NCBI RefSeq assembly: GCF_002056295.1
Contig: NZ_CP020100.1
Coordinates: 2,937,501-3,001,500, forward strand
Length of the DNA: 64,000 nucleotides
Source of the DNA: Halopseudomonas phragmitis
GTDB lineage: Bacteria; Pseudomonadota; Gammaproteobacteria; Pseudomonadales; Pseudomonadaceae
Direction of reading: 5' to 3'
In this document: positions 35,348 through 43,272 of the stretch, one piece after another
Position numbering within the stretch: the stretch's first letter is position 1
Layout: every line of letters begins with the position of its first letter
Position numbers and translations under genes: made by a program
The notes under the pieces: generated by a model
Told to the model about the DNA's origin: nothing
Databases searched by the model: none
The model's input: the letters and a program-made list of their open reading frames with translations, nothing else

Positions 35348-38002
35348 TTAGGCCGTTGCGCTTCGCACCAGAGCGAGAATCCGCTCCCGAAGGTCGGCGT
35401 TCTGGAGTGCCTGGAACACCTCCCACTCGTCGCCCGTCATGTGCTCGACATGCGAGACATCATCGTCGCCCAGGTCGTCGGAGGGGTGATCCTGGATGGA
35501 GTACGGCAGCCACTTTTCCACCGGCTCCTCCCACTGACAAGGCGCACCGGAGAAGGCATTCCAGGCTTCCCGCGCACGCTCCACCGACCCGCTCAGCATG
35601 ATGCGACGCTTGTTACCAGTGACCTTCGCCTTGCGGAACCCGAGCTTGGCGAACTCCTTCTCCAAGTCTTCGACGCTGACCGGGCGGGTCTTTAGGCGCA
35701 TCCCGATCCACTGGGCCAGCTTGTCCGGGTGGAGGCCGACTTCGCCAGTCTTCTTCACATGAACCATCCGCTCGGCATAGCCCGGATTCGCCTCGTTCGG
35801 CAGCCATTCAGGCGGAAGTTGCCCCGTCCGGAACATCTCGCGGATGAAGCCGCGAATCGGCCCGAGGCTCCGTGCCTGCTGCTCTTCCAGCGCCCGCGTC
35901 CGAGGCACAGCGCGGACGTTGAAGTCGCTGATGTCGTAGTGCATCAGGAAATGCAGAAGGTTCTCACGCCCGCCAGCTTCCATAGCCCGGTTCAGTTCGC
36001 CGAAGTAGGCGGTGTCCTGCATCCGTTCAGAGCCAACATCCAGCACGAAGAACCGGCGCTCGAACTCCCCTGCGGGCACGACCCAGGCTTCGTTCGAGGC
36101 CATGATGATGTGCAGGCAGTTCCGGGCAGCCTCCGTGTCGAAGCCCTTACGCTCGATGGCGATTGTTTCCTCCGTAATGAGAGACTTGAGCGTGGATTCG
36201 TGCCTCTTGTCGCCCGCGTAGAGTGCTTCGTCGCCGAACAGCACGACGCAGTCGCGCAGGTGGGCGTTGAAGTTGCCAGTAACGTGGCGGGAGTCGGTAA
36301 CAGGCAGGTAGTGCCGCCCGAACAGCCCGCCGAACACCTTCGCAAGGAAGCCCTTACCCGTGCCACGCTTGCCCCGCAGGACGACGGCCACCTCTCCTGG
36401 GCAGCCCGGCTGCTGCACCGCCCGCGCCATCCAACCGAGCAGGTAGCGATAGTGCTCCTCGTCGCCCGAACAGACGTTATCGCGAATATGGTCCAGGAAC
36501 GGCAGGTGCTTGTCTCCGGCGGCAGCATCCACCGCGAACCCCTTCCAGGTGTTGTACACGTCGGGCGGGGTGTCTTGCCCAGGGGCGAAAGTGACCCGCT
36601 CGTACTGGCGACGGTTCGGGTGCGCCAGCCACCAAGCCCCAGCGGGCTTCGCGACCGGGTTGCCCTTGGCGTCGGTGCCCAGATCAACCATGACGTTGAG
36701 GAAGCGGTTCTTGAAGTCGGCGAAGCTCTGCGCCACGAGATTGACTCGCCCGAGCCCTTCGTCGGTCACTTCGCTGACCACAACGCACTTGCCCCCGAAG
36801 TTCCCGACGACAGCGAACTCCTCGTTGAGCTTGCGCAGCATCGGATGGATGGAGTCCTCGTGCGCCCGTTCGATCTGGCGCAGGGCGTATTTCTCCGGGC
36901 GCTTGTGTTCCACCACGGACTCAGCGATGCCGAACGACTCGTCGGTGAGCACCGAGAAAATCACCTCGTCGGGCACCCCCTGGCGCACCAGTTCGCACGT
37001 GCAGGCAAAGAGCGCCTCGGAGCGGCTCGGGTACTTGGTGGGGTTGTCGGGGTCGTTGCCCTGGACGATGAGAACCTTCAGCCAGTCCGGCACGTTCCAT
37101 TTGTCGAGGGCATCCACCGACTCCAGGCGTTCCACCTCGTCCAGCGAGACAGCGGCGAGAGCCGCGCCACGAGCGCCCACCGTAGCTGGCGCGGCGGCAC
37201 CCTGGGCCGGAGCCTGCTGGAAGCTCTCCAGCCCATAGACGCGCTCGGGGTACAGCTCCACGAGGGTGGCCGGGGCGGCGGTGCGGCCCTTGGCCCGCTT
37301 CTTGGCGTCCGGGTTGTTGATGCTGCCCGGCAGGCGCAGGATGCGATCCACGTTGTGGCAGTTGTCAGCCCCGCCGGACTCGCCCTTGCCGAACACGCCC
37401 TGAATCCAGCGGGTGTAACGCTCGGCCTCTACCGCCTGGGCCTCGGAACCGTCCAGGAGGATTGGCTCGCGCAGCGCCCACAGCGCCTGGGCACCAGCGC
37501 CGGAGCTGATGATTGCGGTGGGCGGCGGCAGCTCCTTCGGCAGGTTGTGCGTCAGGCGGCCGATGATGCGCTGGCGCTCCTCGCCCACGTCCTCCCCGGC
37601 ACGCGGGTCGATATCCACGTGCAGGAAGCGCACGGCGGTAACGTCCGACTTGGCGGCCTTCTTCTCCAGCCCGTCGCGGGTGGGGTTCAGGTGGTAATAG
37701 ACGTTGTTCTCGGCGTTGCCCGCCAGCCAGGCAGCCAGCTTGGCCTCTTGCCCAGGGACGAACAGCTTGGGCCGGAACACCTTCTTCTCGGGGCTGGCAT
37801 ACGAGAGCAGCCACGGGCCTTCCGGGCGGAGCCACTGCAAGAAACTGACAGCGGCGGCGGTGTCGATGATTGCCGGGGCAGCCTGTGCCACCGAGAATTC
37901 AGCTTGAGTATCGCTTCCTTCTCGCTTTGCTCCGAAAGCCCCGTCTTCTGTCGCCCCGGAAGCGGGGCTTTCACCTTTTCGGGTGTCCAGAAAATCGCTC
38001 AC
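35348..38002 (-). CDS. Primase-helicase (Prim-Pol plus SF3 helicase), satellite replication protein
   Basis: 884 residues. The N-terminal part has the archaeo-eukaryotic primase-polymerase pattern: metal-binding FLHVDIDPRAGED near residue 128 and RILRLPGSINNPDAKK near 215. The C-terminal half is a DUF5906-type superfamily 3 helicase with Walker A RGKRGTGKGF near 544, Walker B VVLFGDEAL near 587 and motif C IIMASNEAW near 634. Such bifunctional proteins start and drive replication of plasmids, phages and PICI satellites from a nearby origin. It overlaps the AlpA-like gene by 4 bp and is followed by a terminator and the iteron region. Confidence 0.9.
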   Translation of the reverse strand: MSDFLDTRKGESPASGATEDGAFGAKREGSDTQAEFSVAQAAPAIIDTAAAVSFLQWLRPEGPWLLSYASPEKKVFRPKLFVPGQEAKLAAWLAGNAENNVYYHLNPTRDGLEKKAAKSDVTAVRFLHVDIDPRAGEDVGEERQRIIGRLTHNLPKELPPPTAIISSGAGAQALWALREPILLDGSEAQAVEAERYTRWIQGVFGKGESGGADNCHNVDRILRLPGSINNPDAKKRAKGRTAAPATLVELYPERVYGLESFQQAPAQGAAAPATVGARGAALAAVSLDEVERLESVDALDKWNVPDWLKVLIVQGNDPDNPTKYPSRSEALFACTCELVRQGVPDEVIFSVLTDESFGIAESVVEHKRPEKYALRQIERAHEDSIHPMLRKLNEEFAVVGNFGGKCVVVSEVTDEGLGRVNLVAQSFADFKNRFLNVMVDLGTDAKGNPVAKPAGAWWLAHPNRRQYERVTFAPGQDTPPDVYNTWKGFAVDAAAGDKHLPFLDHIRDNVCSGDEEHYRYLLGWMARAVQQPGCPGEVAVVLRGKRGTGKGFLAKVFGGLFGRHYLPVTDSRHVTGNFNAHLRDCVVLFGDEALYAGDKRHESTLKSLITEETIAIERKGFDTEAARNCLHIIMASNEAWVVPAGEFERRFFVLDVGSERMQDTAYFGELNRAMEAGGRENLLHFLMHYDISDFNVRAVPRTRALEEQQARSLGPIRGFIREMFRTGQLPPEWLPNEANPGYAERMVHVKKTGEVGLHPDKLAQWIGMRLKTRPVSVEDLEKEFAKLGFRKAKVTGNKRRIMLSGSVERAREAWNAFSGAPCQWEEPVEKWLPYSIQDHPSDDLGDDDVSHVEHMTGDEWEVFQALQNADLRERILALVRSATA

Positions 38003-38250
38003 AGGCCACCCCCTTTGGTTTCAAAGCGGGGCTGCGCCAGGACGAAGGCGTCCAGCTCGTGAATGTCGTACAGGACAACGCTGCCGAACTTGCGGTACGG
38101 CGGGCCTTTTTTCAGCTCGCGCAGTCGGGCGAGGTGCGGCACGGAAACGCCCAGGTACTCGGCAGCTTCACGGGCGCGGAGCCACCGCTTCGGGACGTTG
38201 AAGGAGATTTCTTCGGCGAGGTCGCCGTCTTGGGCAGGGACGTTGGACAT
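37999..38250 (-). CDS. AlpA/excisionase-like helix-turn-helix protein
   Basis: 83 residues from ATG 38250 (an in-frame extension upstream lacks a ribosome site). Residues about 28-75, WLRAREAAEYLGVSVPHLAR then YRKFGSVVLYDIHELDAFV, form a MerR/excisionase-type winged helix. In satellites and P4-like elements AlpA activates integrase, excision or replication genes. Its stop overlaps the primase start (ATGA), so the two are one transcription unit whose promoter must lie in 38251-38654. Confidence 0.85.
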   Translation of the reverse strand: MSNVPAQDGDLAEEISFNVPKRWLRAREAAEYLGVSVPHLARLRELKKGPPYRKFGSVVLYDIHELDAFVLAQPRFETKGGGL

Positions 38251-38654
38251 GAGAGTCTCCGAATCTGATGTCGCCAAGATCCGGAGCCGCCCCGAGACAA
38301 TGCCGGGCGAAGCATGAGAACCCACTCGGCGGGAACGGGTTCGGCTGTTAGCTGCGGACTGCCACCGCTACTGGTCGGCCCTCCGTAGGCCGTCCTGGTT
38401 CGTCCTGTCGATTCAGGCACGCTCTCGCTAACGCCCCCAATTATCTGGCATCTACGCTCCCAGCCGCAACAGGACAACCGTTCCTCCTGACACCGGCCAG
38501 CGCCATTCCTGAGATGTCATGAGAAAGGTACGCGGTCGGTCTCGCGGTGCGCGCACTGCCCAGGGAGCGCCAGCGGCCCGCCAGACCATGCCAGAGTGGT
38601 AACGCGGCGTTACCCGGTTATGCGCTCAGCTTTCTGCGCTAGACGGACTGCCCC
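38251..38654. promoter_or_regulatory. Divergent control region between AlpA-primase and the restriction endonuclease
   Basis: 404 bp with no supported gene. It must hold the leftward AlpA promoter and the rightward promoter of the endonuclease gene. I see a CCTG-tcgatt-CAGG dyad near 38403-38416 but no convincing LexA-type site (CTG-N10-CAG) and no clear sigma-70 boxes. The sequence becomes visibly more A/T-rich to the right, where the cargo starts. Confidence 0.4.
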
Positions 38655-39569
38655 ATGGCCCATATCATGCATGCTGAATCAATTCTTGGGGGCATGGATG
38701 TGCTTGCATGGGGCTCGATAACTACTAACAACGCATTGAATGCGCTGACTTCTGCACTGCAACCGCTTTGTGGCGTGCAAGTAAACTATCTTCAGCTTCC
38801 GGCTGATCTCGCCTTGCAGATCGAACCATCTCAGGTGGGAACAATTGTTGGGACCCTGACTGACCTTCTTCTGCCGCGCATTGCGCTTGAGCAGGGTATT
38901 GGCCTAACGAAGGCAGCGGGAATTCTGGGTGACCGGGAGGGCTACCCCGATTTCGAGCATAACTCCGGGTATCGAATTGAGTTGAAGGGAGCCTTCCGGG
39001 ACAACCCCCATGTGCCGATGAAGAGGCCGCCAACCCCCAGAGAGCCGTCAGCACGCCTCACACAGAAAGTTACCGTTAAGAACGTTGATCCAGACAGGGA
39101 TGCCTTACTGATACTGGTCTATGAACTGCGACCAACTCGTAATGACCCTTCTCTTCTTTCGCCAACCATTGTTGATCTTGGGTTATTCCCAGTCATCGAG
39201 TGCATAAATGCGCGTGACCATCGCATGATAAGCGGCGGAGGCCGGTGGTTTGGAAACTATGAGACGCCCACAATCCTCAGCAAGGCGGGAAAGAGGGCTA
39301 TCGCAGGCGGGGTGTCCTTGAATTCAAATGGATACGGTCGGAAGGAAAGTGAAGGCTATCACTTCAACGAAGATACCAACTTTGGAAAGCTGAAGCGCAT
39401 ACCATATCGCCCGCTCCAGGAGTTTCTGAAGCGGGCGGGCTGTCAATTTGCAGCTACAGGGAGTTACCCGGTGTCGTGGTCAATGTCGAAGCAGGACCAA
39501 GAGTTCGCGCTGGCCCTCGATATGACGGCGGAGAACGGTAGTGATTCTCTCGCAGATCCCAACTTCTAG
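38655..39569 (+). CDS. Putative restriction endonuclease (PD-(D/E)xK)
   Basis: 304 residues. Residues about 96-113, YPDFEHNSGYRIELKGAF, fit the PD-x(n)-(D/E)-x-K nuclease signature (Asp then Glu-Leu-Lys), and the protein sits opposite a methylase/specificity gene pair. Together these point to the endonuclease of a type II system with a type I-like methylase, as in AhdI. The gene converges on the specificity gene, and the two overlap by 90 bp at their 3' ends (39480-39569). Base composition is more A/T-rich than the rest of the element. The assignment rests on the motif and context; family identity is unverified. Confidence 0.65.
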   Translation: MAHIMHAESILGGMDVLAWGSITTNNALNALTSALQPLCGVQVNYLQLPADLALQIEPSQVGTIVGTLTDLLLPRIALEQGIGLTKAAGILGDREGYPDFEHNSGYRIELKGAFRDNPHVPMKRPPTPREPSARLTQKVTVKNVDPDRDALLILVYELRPTRNDPSLLSPTIVDLGLFPVIECINARDHRMISGGGRWFGNYETPTILSKAGKRAIAGGVSLNSNGYGRKESEGYHFNEDTNFGKLKRIPYRPLQEFLKRAGCQFAATGSYPVSWSMSKQDQEFALALDMTAENGSDSLADPNF

Positions 39570-40109
39570 GTAGCGCTCTCCTACCGGCGAGTTCAGCAGG
39601 AGGTCAATGCTGATGCGCGGGTGATGCCCGCCTGTCGCGGCGGCAGAAAGCATTTCCTGTATGGGCTCGCTAAGCAACCATGCGACCAGTCCGGCAATAC
39701 TTCTACCTTCCTCAAGCGAGCGCAAGACGAAGAACTCCGTCGAGCAGTAAAGGTGGTCAACGCCAAGAAGATCACACGTACCGGGCGGAATAAACGTAAC
39801 TTGCCGGAGATAGGGGCGGAGGCGTGAAATGATTACGTCCCCGTCCCTAATAATCTTTTTGTTACTTGTTCGTCCGGAGACCGGATCGCCCAGGATCGTA
39901 ATGTCCAGCAGTCCTTCGCGAGCATTCCCCGTGTCGAGCACAAATCGGGCGTCTTCCGGCGGAATCTGCGTCTGAGTGATGGACTGCACAATCTCGCTCA
40001 AGAGTTTGCCGTCCGCAAGCTGGCTTGCGGTCTCGCTGGCGAGCCAGTGCTCTGGCGAGAGGCTGAAGTCAGCACCTGTTTCTGAGAACGATCGAGTTAT
40101 CCAGCGCAC
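39480..40109 (-). CDS. Half-size type I-like DNA specificity subunit (single TRD)
   Basis: 209 residues, about half of a normal HsdS (400-450). It shows one target-recognition domain with WLASETASQLADGKLLSEIV, GDVIISRLRPYLRQVTFIP near residue 92 and a helical spacer at the C-terminus (ICERITTVLRRHIEGQRELL). A subunit with one TRD must act as a dimer and would recognise an interrupted palindrome, as known for the AhdI methyltransferase. It overlaps the upstream methylase gene by 13 bp and the convergent endonuclease gene by 90 bp. Confidence 0.8.
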   Translation of the reverse strand: MRWITRSFSETGADFSLSPEHWLASETASQLADGKLLSEIVQSITQTQIPPEDARFVLDTGNAREGLLDITILGDPVSGRTSNKKIIRDGDVIISRLRPYLRQVTFIPPGTCDLLGVDHLYCSTEFFVLRSLEEGRSIAGLVAWLLSEPIQEMLSAAATGGHHPRISIDLLLNSPVGERYLEVGICERITTVLRRHIEGQRELLVLLRH

Positions 40110-41302
40110 ATTACGCTCCTAATACGGGGTGCAATCTCATCAAGGTCATGGTCGAGCGAGCGGTACGCCGGTGCGTCAGTATCGGCATCGGGTCGGTAGT
40201 TCGGCGAGCCGTTACTAGATTTTCCTGCCGCATCCGAGCGGAAGAAGTGAACCTCGGACTCATAGGGTGAGAGTGAGGGGGCTTGCTTGACTGCGAAGAT
40301 GACTGCTGCCTTTTGCGTGGTGTAGGGCAGAAAGGTGTAACGGTGGAGGCTTACCACCGCTCGGATTTCGCTGTTCTTGCCCAACCAAAGGCGCACATCA
40401 CGAAAGACACGGCTACTCACTTTGTTATCGGGGAGGACAATGGCAAGCCGCCCTCCAACTTTAAGCAGTCGGATGCATCTTTCTATAAATAAAACGTCAC
40501 GCTCAAGGCGCTTCCCTGAAACCCTAGCAACATCATAGGCGGCGGAAAACGTCTCTGCCGCGACATCGCCTGCGAATGGGGGGTTGGTCAAAATAACATC
40601 GAAGCCTGGGAAATCTGGTCCCATGAGAGCTTCAATCGTGTCGCCCGCTTCGCCCAAGAGGGTTCGTTCTGGTAATCGTAGGCTATCAACCTGTTCAACG
40701 TTGATAGCACCCTTAGTGCCGATGAGTGAGACAACTTTAGCGACTTGGCAGGCTCGATGTGAGTAGTCGAAACCGTAAAGGCTAGACGCGTTGCCGTACT
40801 TCTCGATGCCGTAGCTGTGCGCGGATTTGAGAAATGCAGCGCTGCCGCAAGCTGGGTCGCAAACCAGTTCGCCCGGCTTGGGATCAACTGCTTCGACACA
40901 CATGTCGATAACGTGACGGGGGGTGAAATACTGTCCCTTGTCAGCTTTGTAGGAACGGCTTGTTAGCTGCTCGAACGCTTGGTCGAGAGCGGTGAAATCT
41001 TGCCCTCGGATACTAGTCGTACCGAAGACCCTGCGAACTTCATCGAAGATGCTATCAGGGGTCTGAAGCTCTAGTACGCCATCGAGAATAAACGCGATTT
41101 CTGGGCCGTGTTCCGTGAGGAGCTGGTCACAGCTTGTTTTGTCGGGCAGCTCCGTCTGTCCGTTTCCTTCTGCAAAATACTTAGCCAGGATCAGCCTGAT
41201 GATTTCATAGAACTCATCCACCCCGCTGTTGGCCATGATGATCTCCTGCATCCGGCGGATGCGGGAGACGAAATCTACCCCGAATTGATGTCTTTTTGCC
41301 AT
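40097..41302 (-). CDS. N6-adenine DNA methyltransferase, HsdM-type
   Basis: 401 residues taking ATG 41302 (MAKRHQFGVDFVSRIRR); the frame extends 22 codons further to a TTG without better support. Motif I is DPACGSAAFLKSAHSYG near residue 170, the target recognition and flanking motif KGQYFTPRHVIDM near 145, and the catalytic motif IV is ILTNPPFAGD near 240. It is shorter than type I HsdM (about 500) and fits methylases that pair with a half-size S subunit. It protects host and element DNA from the endonuclease at 38655-39569. Confidence 0.88.
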   Translation of the reverse strand: MAKRHQFGVDFVSRIRRMQEIIMANSGVDEFYEIIRLILAKYFAEGNGQTELPDKTSCDQLLTEHGPEIAFILDGVLELQTPDSIFDEVRRVFGTTSIRGQDFTALDQAFEQLTSRSYKADKGQYFTPRHVIDMCVEAVDPKPGELVCDPACGSAAFLKSAHSYGIEKYGNASSLYGFDYSHRACQVAKVVSLIGTKGAINVEQVDSLRLPERTLLGEAGDTIEALMGPDFPGFDVILTNPPFAGDVAAETFSAAYDVARVSGKRLERDVLFIERCIRLLKVGGRLAIVLPDNKVSSRVFRDVRLWLGKNSEIRAVVSLHRYTFLPYTTQKAAVIFAVKQAPSLSPYESEVHFFRSDAAGKSSNGSPNYRPDADTDAPAYRSLDHDLDEIAPRIRSVMCAG

Positions 41303-41440
41303 GTGACGAGTGACGACCGTGCTGTTGTGACCTAGGTCATTATTATGGAGGTGGCCTTCAGAAGGCAATAGGTAAGTCCCATTGGGGTGGCGAAAACGAT
41401 CTCGCTACCCGTTGCGGGTCGCCTGGGCGCCCCTGGGCTG

Positions 41441-42718
41441 TTACGCCACAGCCCGCCTAGGGAAGGCTAGGACGTTGCCGTGAATTTGGCCCAGGAGGTA
41501 GGCCGAAACGCGGCCCTGCGCCTCTCTGAGCGTTGCTCCAAGCGCCGAGCCGTGGATGTAGCCGCCCGTTACGCCCGGCAGTTGGTGGTTGAGCAGGAGC
41601 TTGATCGTGAAGGGGTCTAGCCCAACGGCTGCGGCGGCGGTCGCGTAGGAGTGGCGCAGAGCGTGCGGATTCACCAGTCCAGCGTGCCTGACGTGGGACT
41701 GGGTGAGGTGCCCCTTGCCCGAGGTGTGCGACGGGAAGAGCCACGGGTAATCCTTGCCGAAGACCTCGGCGTTCTCCTTGACGCGCTGGCGCACCATATC
41801 CACGAGGAAGGCCGACAGCGGCAGGTCGAAGGCCCGCTTCGGCCCGCCCTTCGGGTTGGGCACGTGCAGGAAGCCGTTCTCCAAGTCCAGGTGCTCGATG
41901 CGGGCCTCGCTGGCGGCACCCCGGCGCATGCCGGTGAATGCCAAGAACAGATACCAGTCTCGCGTCACCGGGTTGCGAAGCCCCTGCACCGCTGCCCAGA
42001 AGGCGGGCCAGTCGGTAACGATGACATCCCGGCGCTTCTCGTCATTGAAATCCACCGCGTCGGTGGGCGGCGGCGGGAGGTCTCGCATCTTGCGGCGGGC
42101 GTGCCGATAGACAGCCCGGACGAGGCGCATGGTCTGGTTGGCAGCCACTGGCCCGTTGTTCTTGGTAATGGTGCGGTGGCGCTCATCCACGCCCAGGGTG
42201 TCGTCGCCGATCTCGCGCAGCGGGCGGTCGGCCCAGTCCTTGAGGTAACGCTCGAACAGGTTCCGGTAGCCCAGGACGGTGCTCGGGCGGCGGGCCTTGC
42301 GCTCGCAGCGGTCGATGTAGGAGTCTAGCGCCTGGGCGAAGGTGAATTCCTTCTTCGGCTCTGGCAGCGCCTCGGGCTCGGCGGGCTTGTTCGGGTCGAT
42401 GCCTGCCCGGAGCTGGTTGATGACCTCCTGGGCCTTCGCCCGGACGGCCTCGATGGACAGGAAGCCCTTGGCGTCGCCCAGGCGAACGCGGCGGGTGCCG
42501 AGCTTCACGCGGCGGCCTTGGGCGTCGCGCTCCTCGGAGTACAGGTCGCGCTGGACAGCGAACGACTTGGAGTTCGCATTCACGACAACCATCAGCCCAG
42601 GGACGAGGGTGTCCCGGACGGAGTACGATAGGACGCGCCCGGAGGTTGGGTCGCGCTCGGCGTGCGGCAGGTTCTCGACGAAGCGGATCGTGAGCTTGGT
42701 AGGTGCGAAGGTTGGCAT
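41441..42718 (-). CDS. Tyrosine recombinase (integrase) of the element
   Basis: 425 residues from ATG 42718 with GGAG eight bases upstream; an in-frame extension upstream is not needed. The N-terminal DUF4102-like arm-binding part (about 1-110) is followed by a SAM-like core-binding domain (about 125-220) and the catalytic domain with Arg in FTGMRRGAASEARIEHLD, HALRHSYATA (HxxR) and the nucleophile Tyr in GVTGGYIHG. It recombines attP with the anticodon loop of tRNA-Leu. The gene lies 176 bp from attR and reads inward. Confidence 0.95.
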   Translation of the reverse strand: MPTFAPTKLTIRFVENLPHAERDPTSGRVLSYSVRDTLVPGLMVVVNANSKSFAVQRDLYSEERDAQGRRVKLGTRRVRLGDAKGFLSIEAVRAKAQEVINQLRAGIDPNKPAEPEALPEPKKEFTFAQALDSYIDRCERKARRPSTVLGYRNLFERYLKDWADRPLREIGDDTLGVDERHRTITKNNGPVAANQTMRLVRAVYRHARRKMRDLPPPPTDAVDFNDEKRRDVIVTDWPAFWAAVQGLRNPVTRDWYLFLAFTGMRRGAASEARIEHLDLENGFLHVPNPKGGPKRAFDLPLSAFLVDMVRQRVKENAEVFGKDYPWLFPSHTSGKGHLTQSHVRHAGLVNPHALRHSYATAAAAVGLDPFTIKLLLNHQLPGVTGGYIHGSALGATLREAQGRVSAYLLGQIHGNVLAFPRRAVA

Positions 42719-42894
42719 GGCGGTGCTCCAGTTGTTGGCCCAGGGTGGCGAACCGTCCGCGAACCGTGCAGGTGCCGGACTAGGTATGCCTCTGGATGCC
42801 GAACTCTTGGCCAAACCGCCTTCGCAGCCAATCATTTTGTTGAGATGCGGAGCCTAAATGCCTCTAACTGCCGCCAAATGATGGCAAAATTTGA

Positions 42895-42903
42895 ACTTAA
42901 AAT
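42895..42903. other. attR core of the integrated element
   Basis: ACTTAAAAT, identical to attL. Upstream (element side) the sequence TTTGA does not pair with the 3' anticodon stem TCTTG, whereas the host 5' half at 29714-29718 (CGAGA) does. Confidence 0.8.
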
Positions 42904-42951
42904 CTTGCGGTCATTGCGACCGTGCCGGTTCGATTCCGGCTCCGGGCACCA
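42895..42951 (+). pseudogene. 3' half of the split tRNA-Leu (UAA) gene
   Basis: Begins in the anticodon loop and continues through the 3' anticodon stem TCTTG, long variable arm, T-arm GCCGGTTCGATTCCGGC, acceptor TCCGGGC and ACCA. It complements the 5' half at 29687-29726 and is the downstream remnant of the host gene. Confidence 0.92.
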
Positions 42952-43047
42952 TTCACTTCGATGACTTACCAGCCTTACAGGCAATTCTCAAACCTTCCGA
43001 AGCTTATTGAATTGACGTAATGGCCATTTGAAATGGCTGTTATGCCC

Positions 43048-43065
43048 CGTTTCAATTCTGAAACA
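43048..43065. promoter_or_regulatory. Palindromic upstream site 1 of the fap operon
   Basis: CGTTTCAATTCTGAAACA, matching the pattern YGTTTCA-N4-TGAAACA. Probable enhancer for the sigma-54 promoter at 43273. Confidence 0.55.
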
Positions 43066-43088
43066 ACCGGTTACAGATCCTCTGCTGC

Positions 43089-43106
43089 TGTTACAGCGCT
43101 GAAACA
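43089..43106. promoter_or_regulatory. Palindromic upstream site 2 of the fap operon
   Basis: TGTTACAGCGCTGAAACA, one mismatch to YGTTTCA-N4-TGAAACA; 41 bp (about four helical turns) from site 1. Confidence 0.5.
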
Positions 43107-43190
43107 CTGCAGGACAATTGTCGAGTTCACTTCAAGCCTGCGGGCGCTCGGGCTTTAACCGAGGAAAGGCCAGAAGCAGACTGATAAAAG

Positions 43191-43208
43191 TGTTTCATTG
43201 ATGAAACA
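43191..43208. promoter_or_regulatory. Palindromic upstream site 3 of the fap operon
   Basis: TGTTTCATTGATGAAACA, a perfect 8 bp dyad; 102 bp from site 2 (close to ten turns) and 65 bp before the -24 element. Confidence 0.6.
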
Positions 43209-43272
43209 GATCGCGTCGAAACCTTCTCCGCAAAAACACCTATCTAATTAAAATATAAGGCTTTTTATTTTA

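Larger units (their letters stand above)
29727..42903. mobile_element. 13.2 kb integrated phage-satellite-like island (PICI-like)
   Basis: Bounded by 9 bp direct repeats inside the two halves of a tRNA-Leu(UAA) gene. Contents from left: complete tRNA-Leu(UAA), three rightward accessory genes, a leftward six-gene operon with a terminase-small-subunit-like gene, a non-coding iteron region, a primase-helicase and an AlpA-like gene, a restriction-modification cargo, and a tyrosine integrase near attR. No capsid, portal, tail or lysis gene was recognised, and no conjugation or plasmid partition gene. Integrase, AlpA, Pri-Rep, origin and TerS in a tRNA-integrated element of this size is the hallmark set of phage-inducible chromosomal islands. 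That classification is inference from content; induction by a helper phage is not shown by sequence. Confidence 0.75.

Noticed and set aside
35729-38062. 777-residue open frame on the plus strand inside the island
   Set aside because: It lies antisense to the Prim-Pol/SF3 helicase gene, which carries all catalytic motifs. The antisense translation has no recognisable domain.
38403-38416. Possible LexA box before the AlpA-like gene
   Set aside because: The CCTG-tcgatt-CAGG dyad has the wrong spacing for LexA (CTG-N10-CAG), so SOS control is not supported.
30444-42894. Integrative conjugative element or complete prophage
   Set aside because: No relaxase, type IV secretion, coupling protein, capsid, portal, tail or lysis gene could be recognised; only replication, regulation, TerS-like, RM and integrase genes are present.
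29718-42903. Group I intron in tRNA-Leu(UAA)
   Set aside because: Group I introns do interrupt this tRNA at the anticodon loop in other bacteria, but the insertion is 13.2 kb, encodes an integrase near one end, and has direct repeats at the boundaries. It is DNA integration, not an intron.
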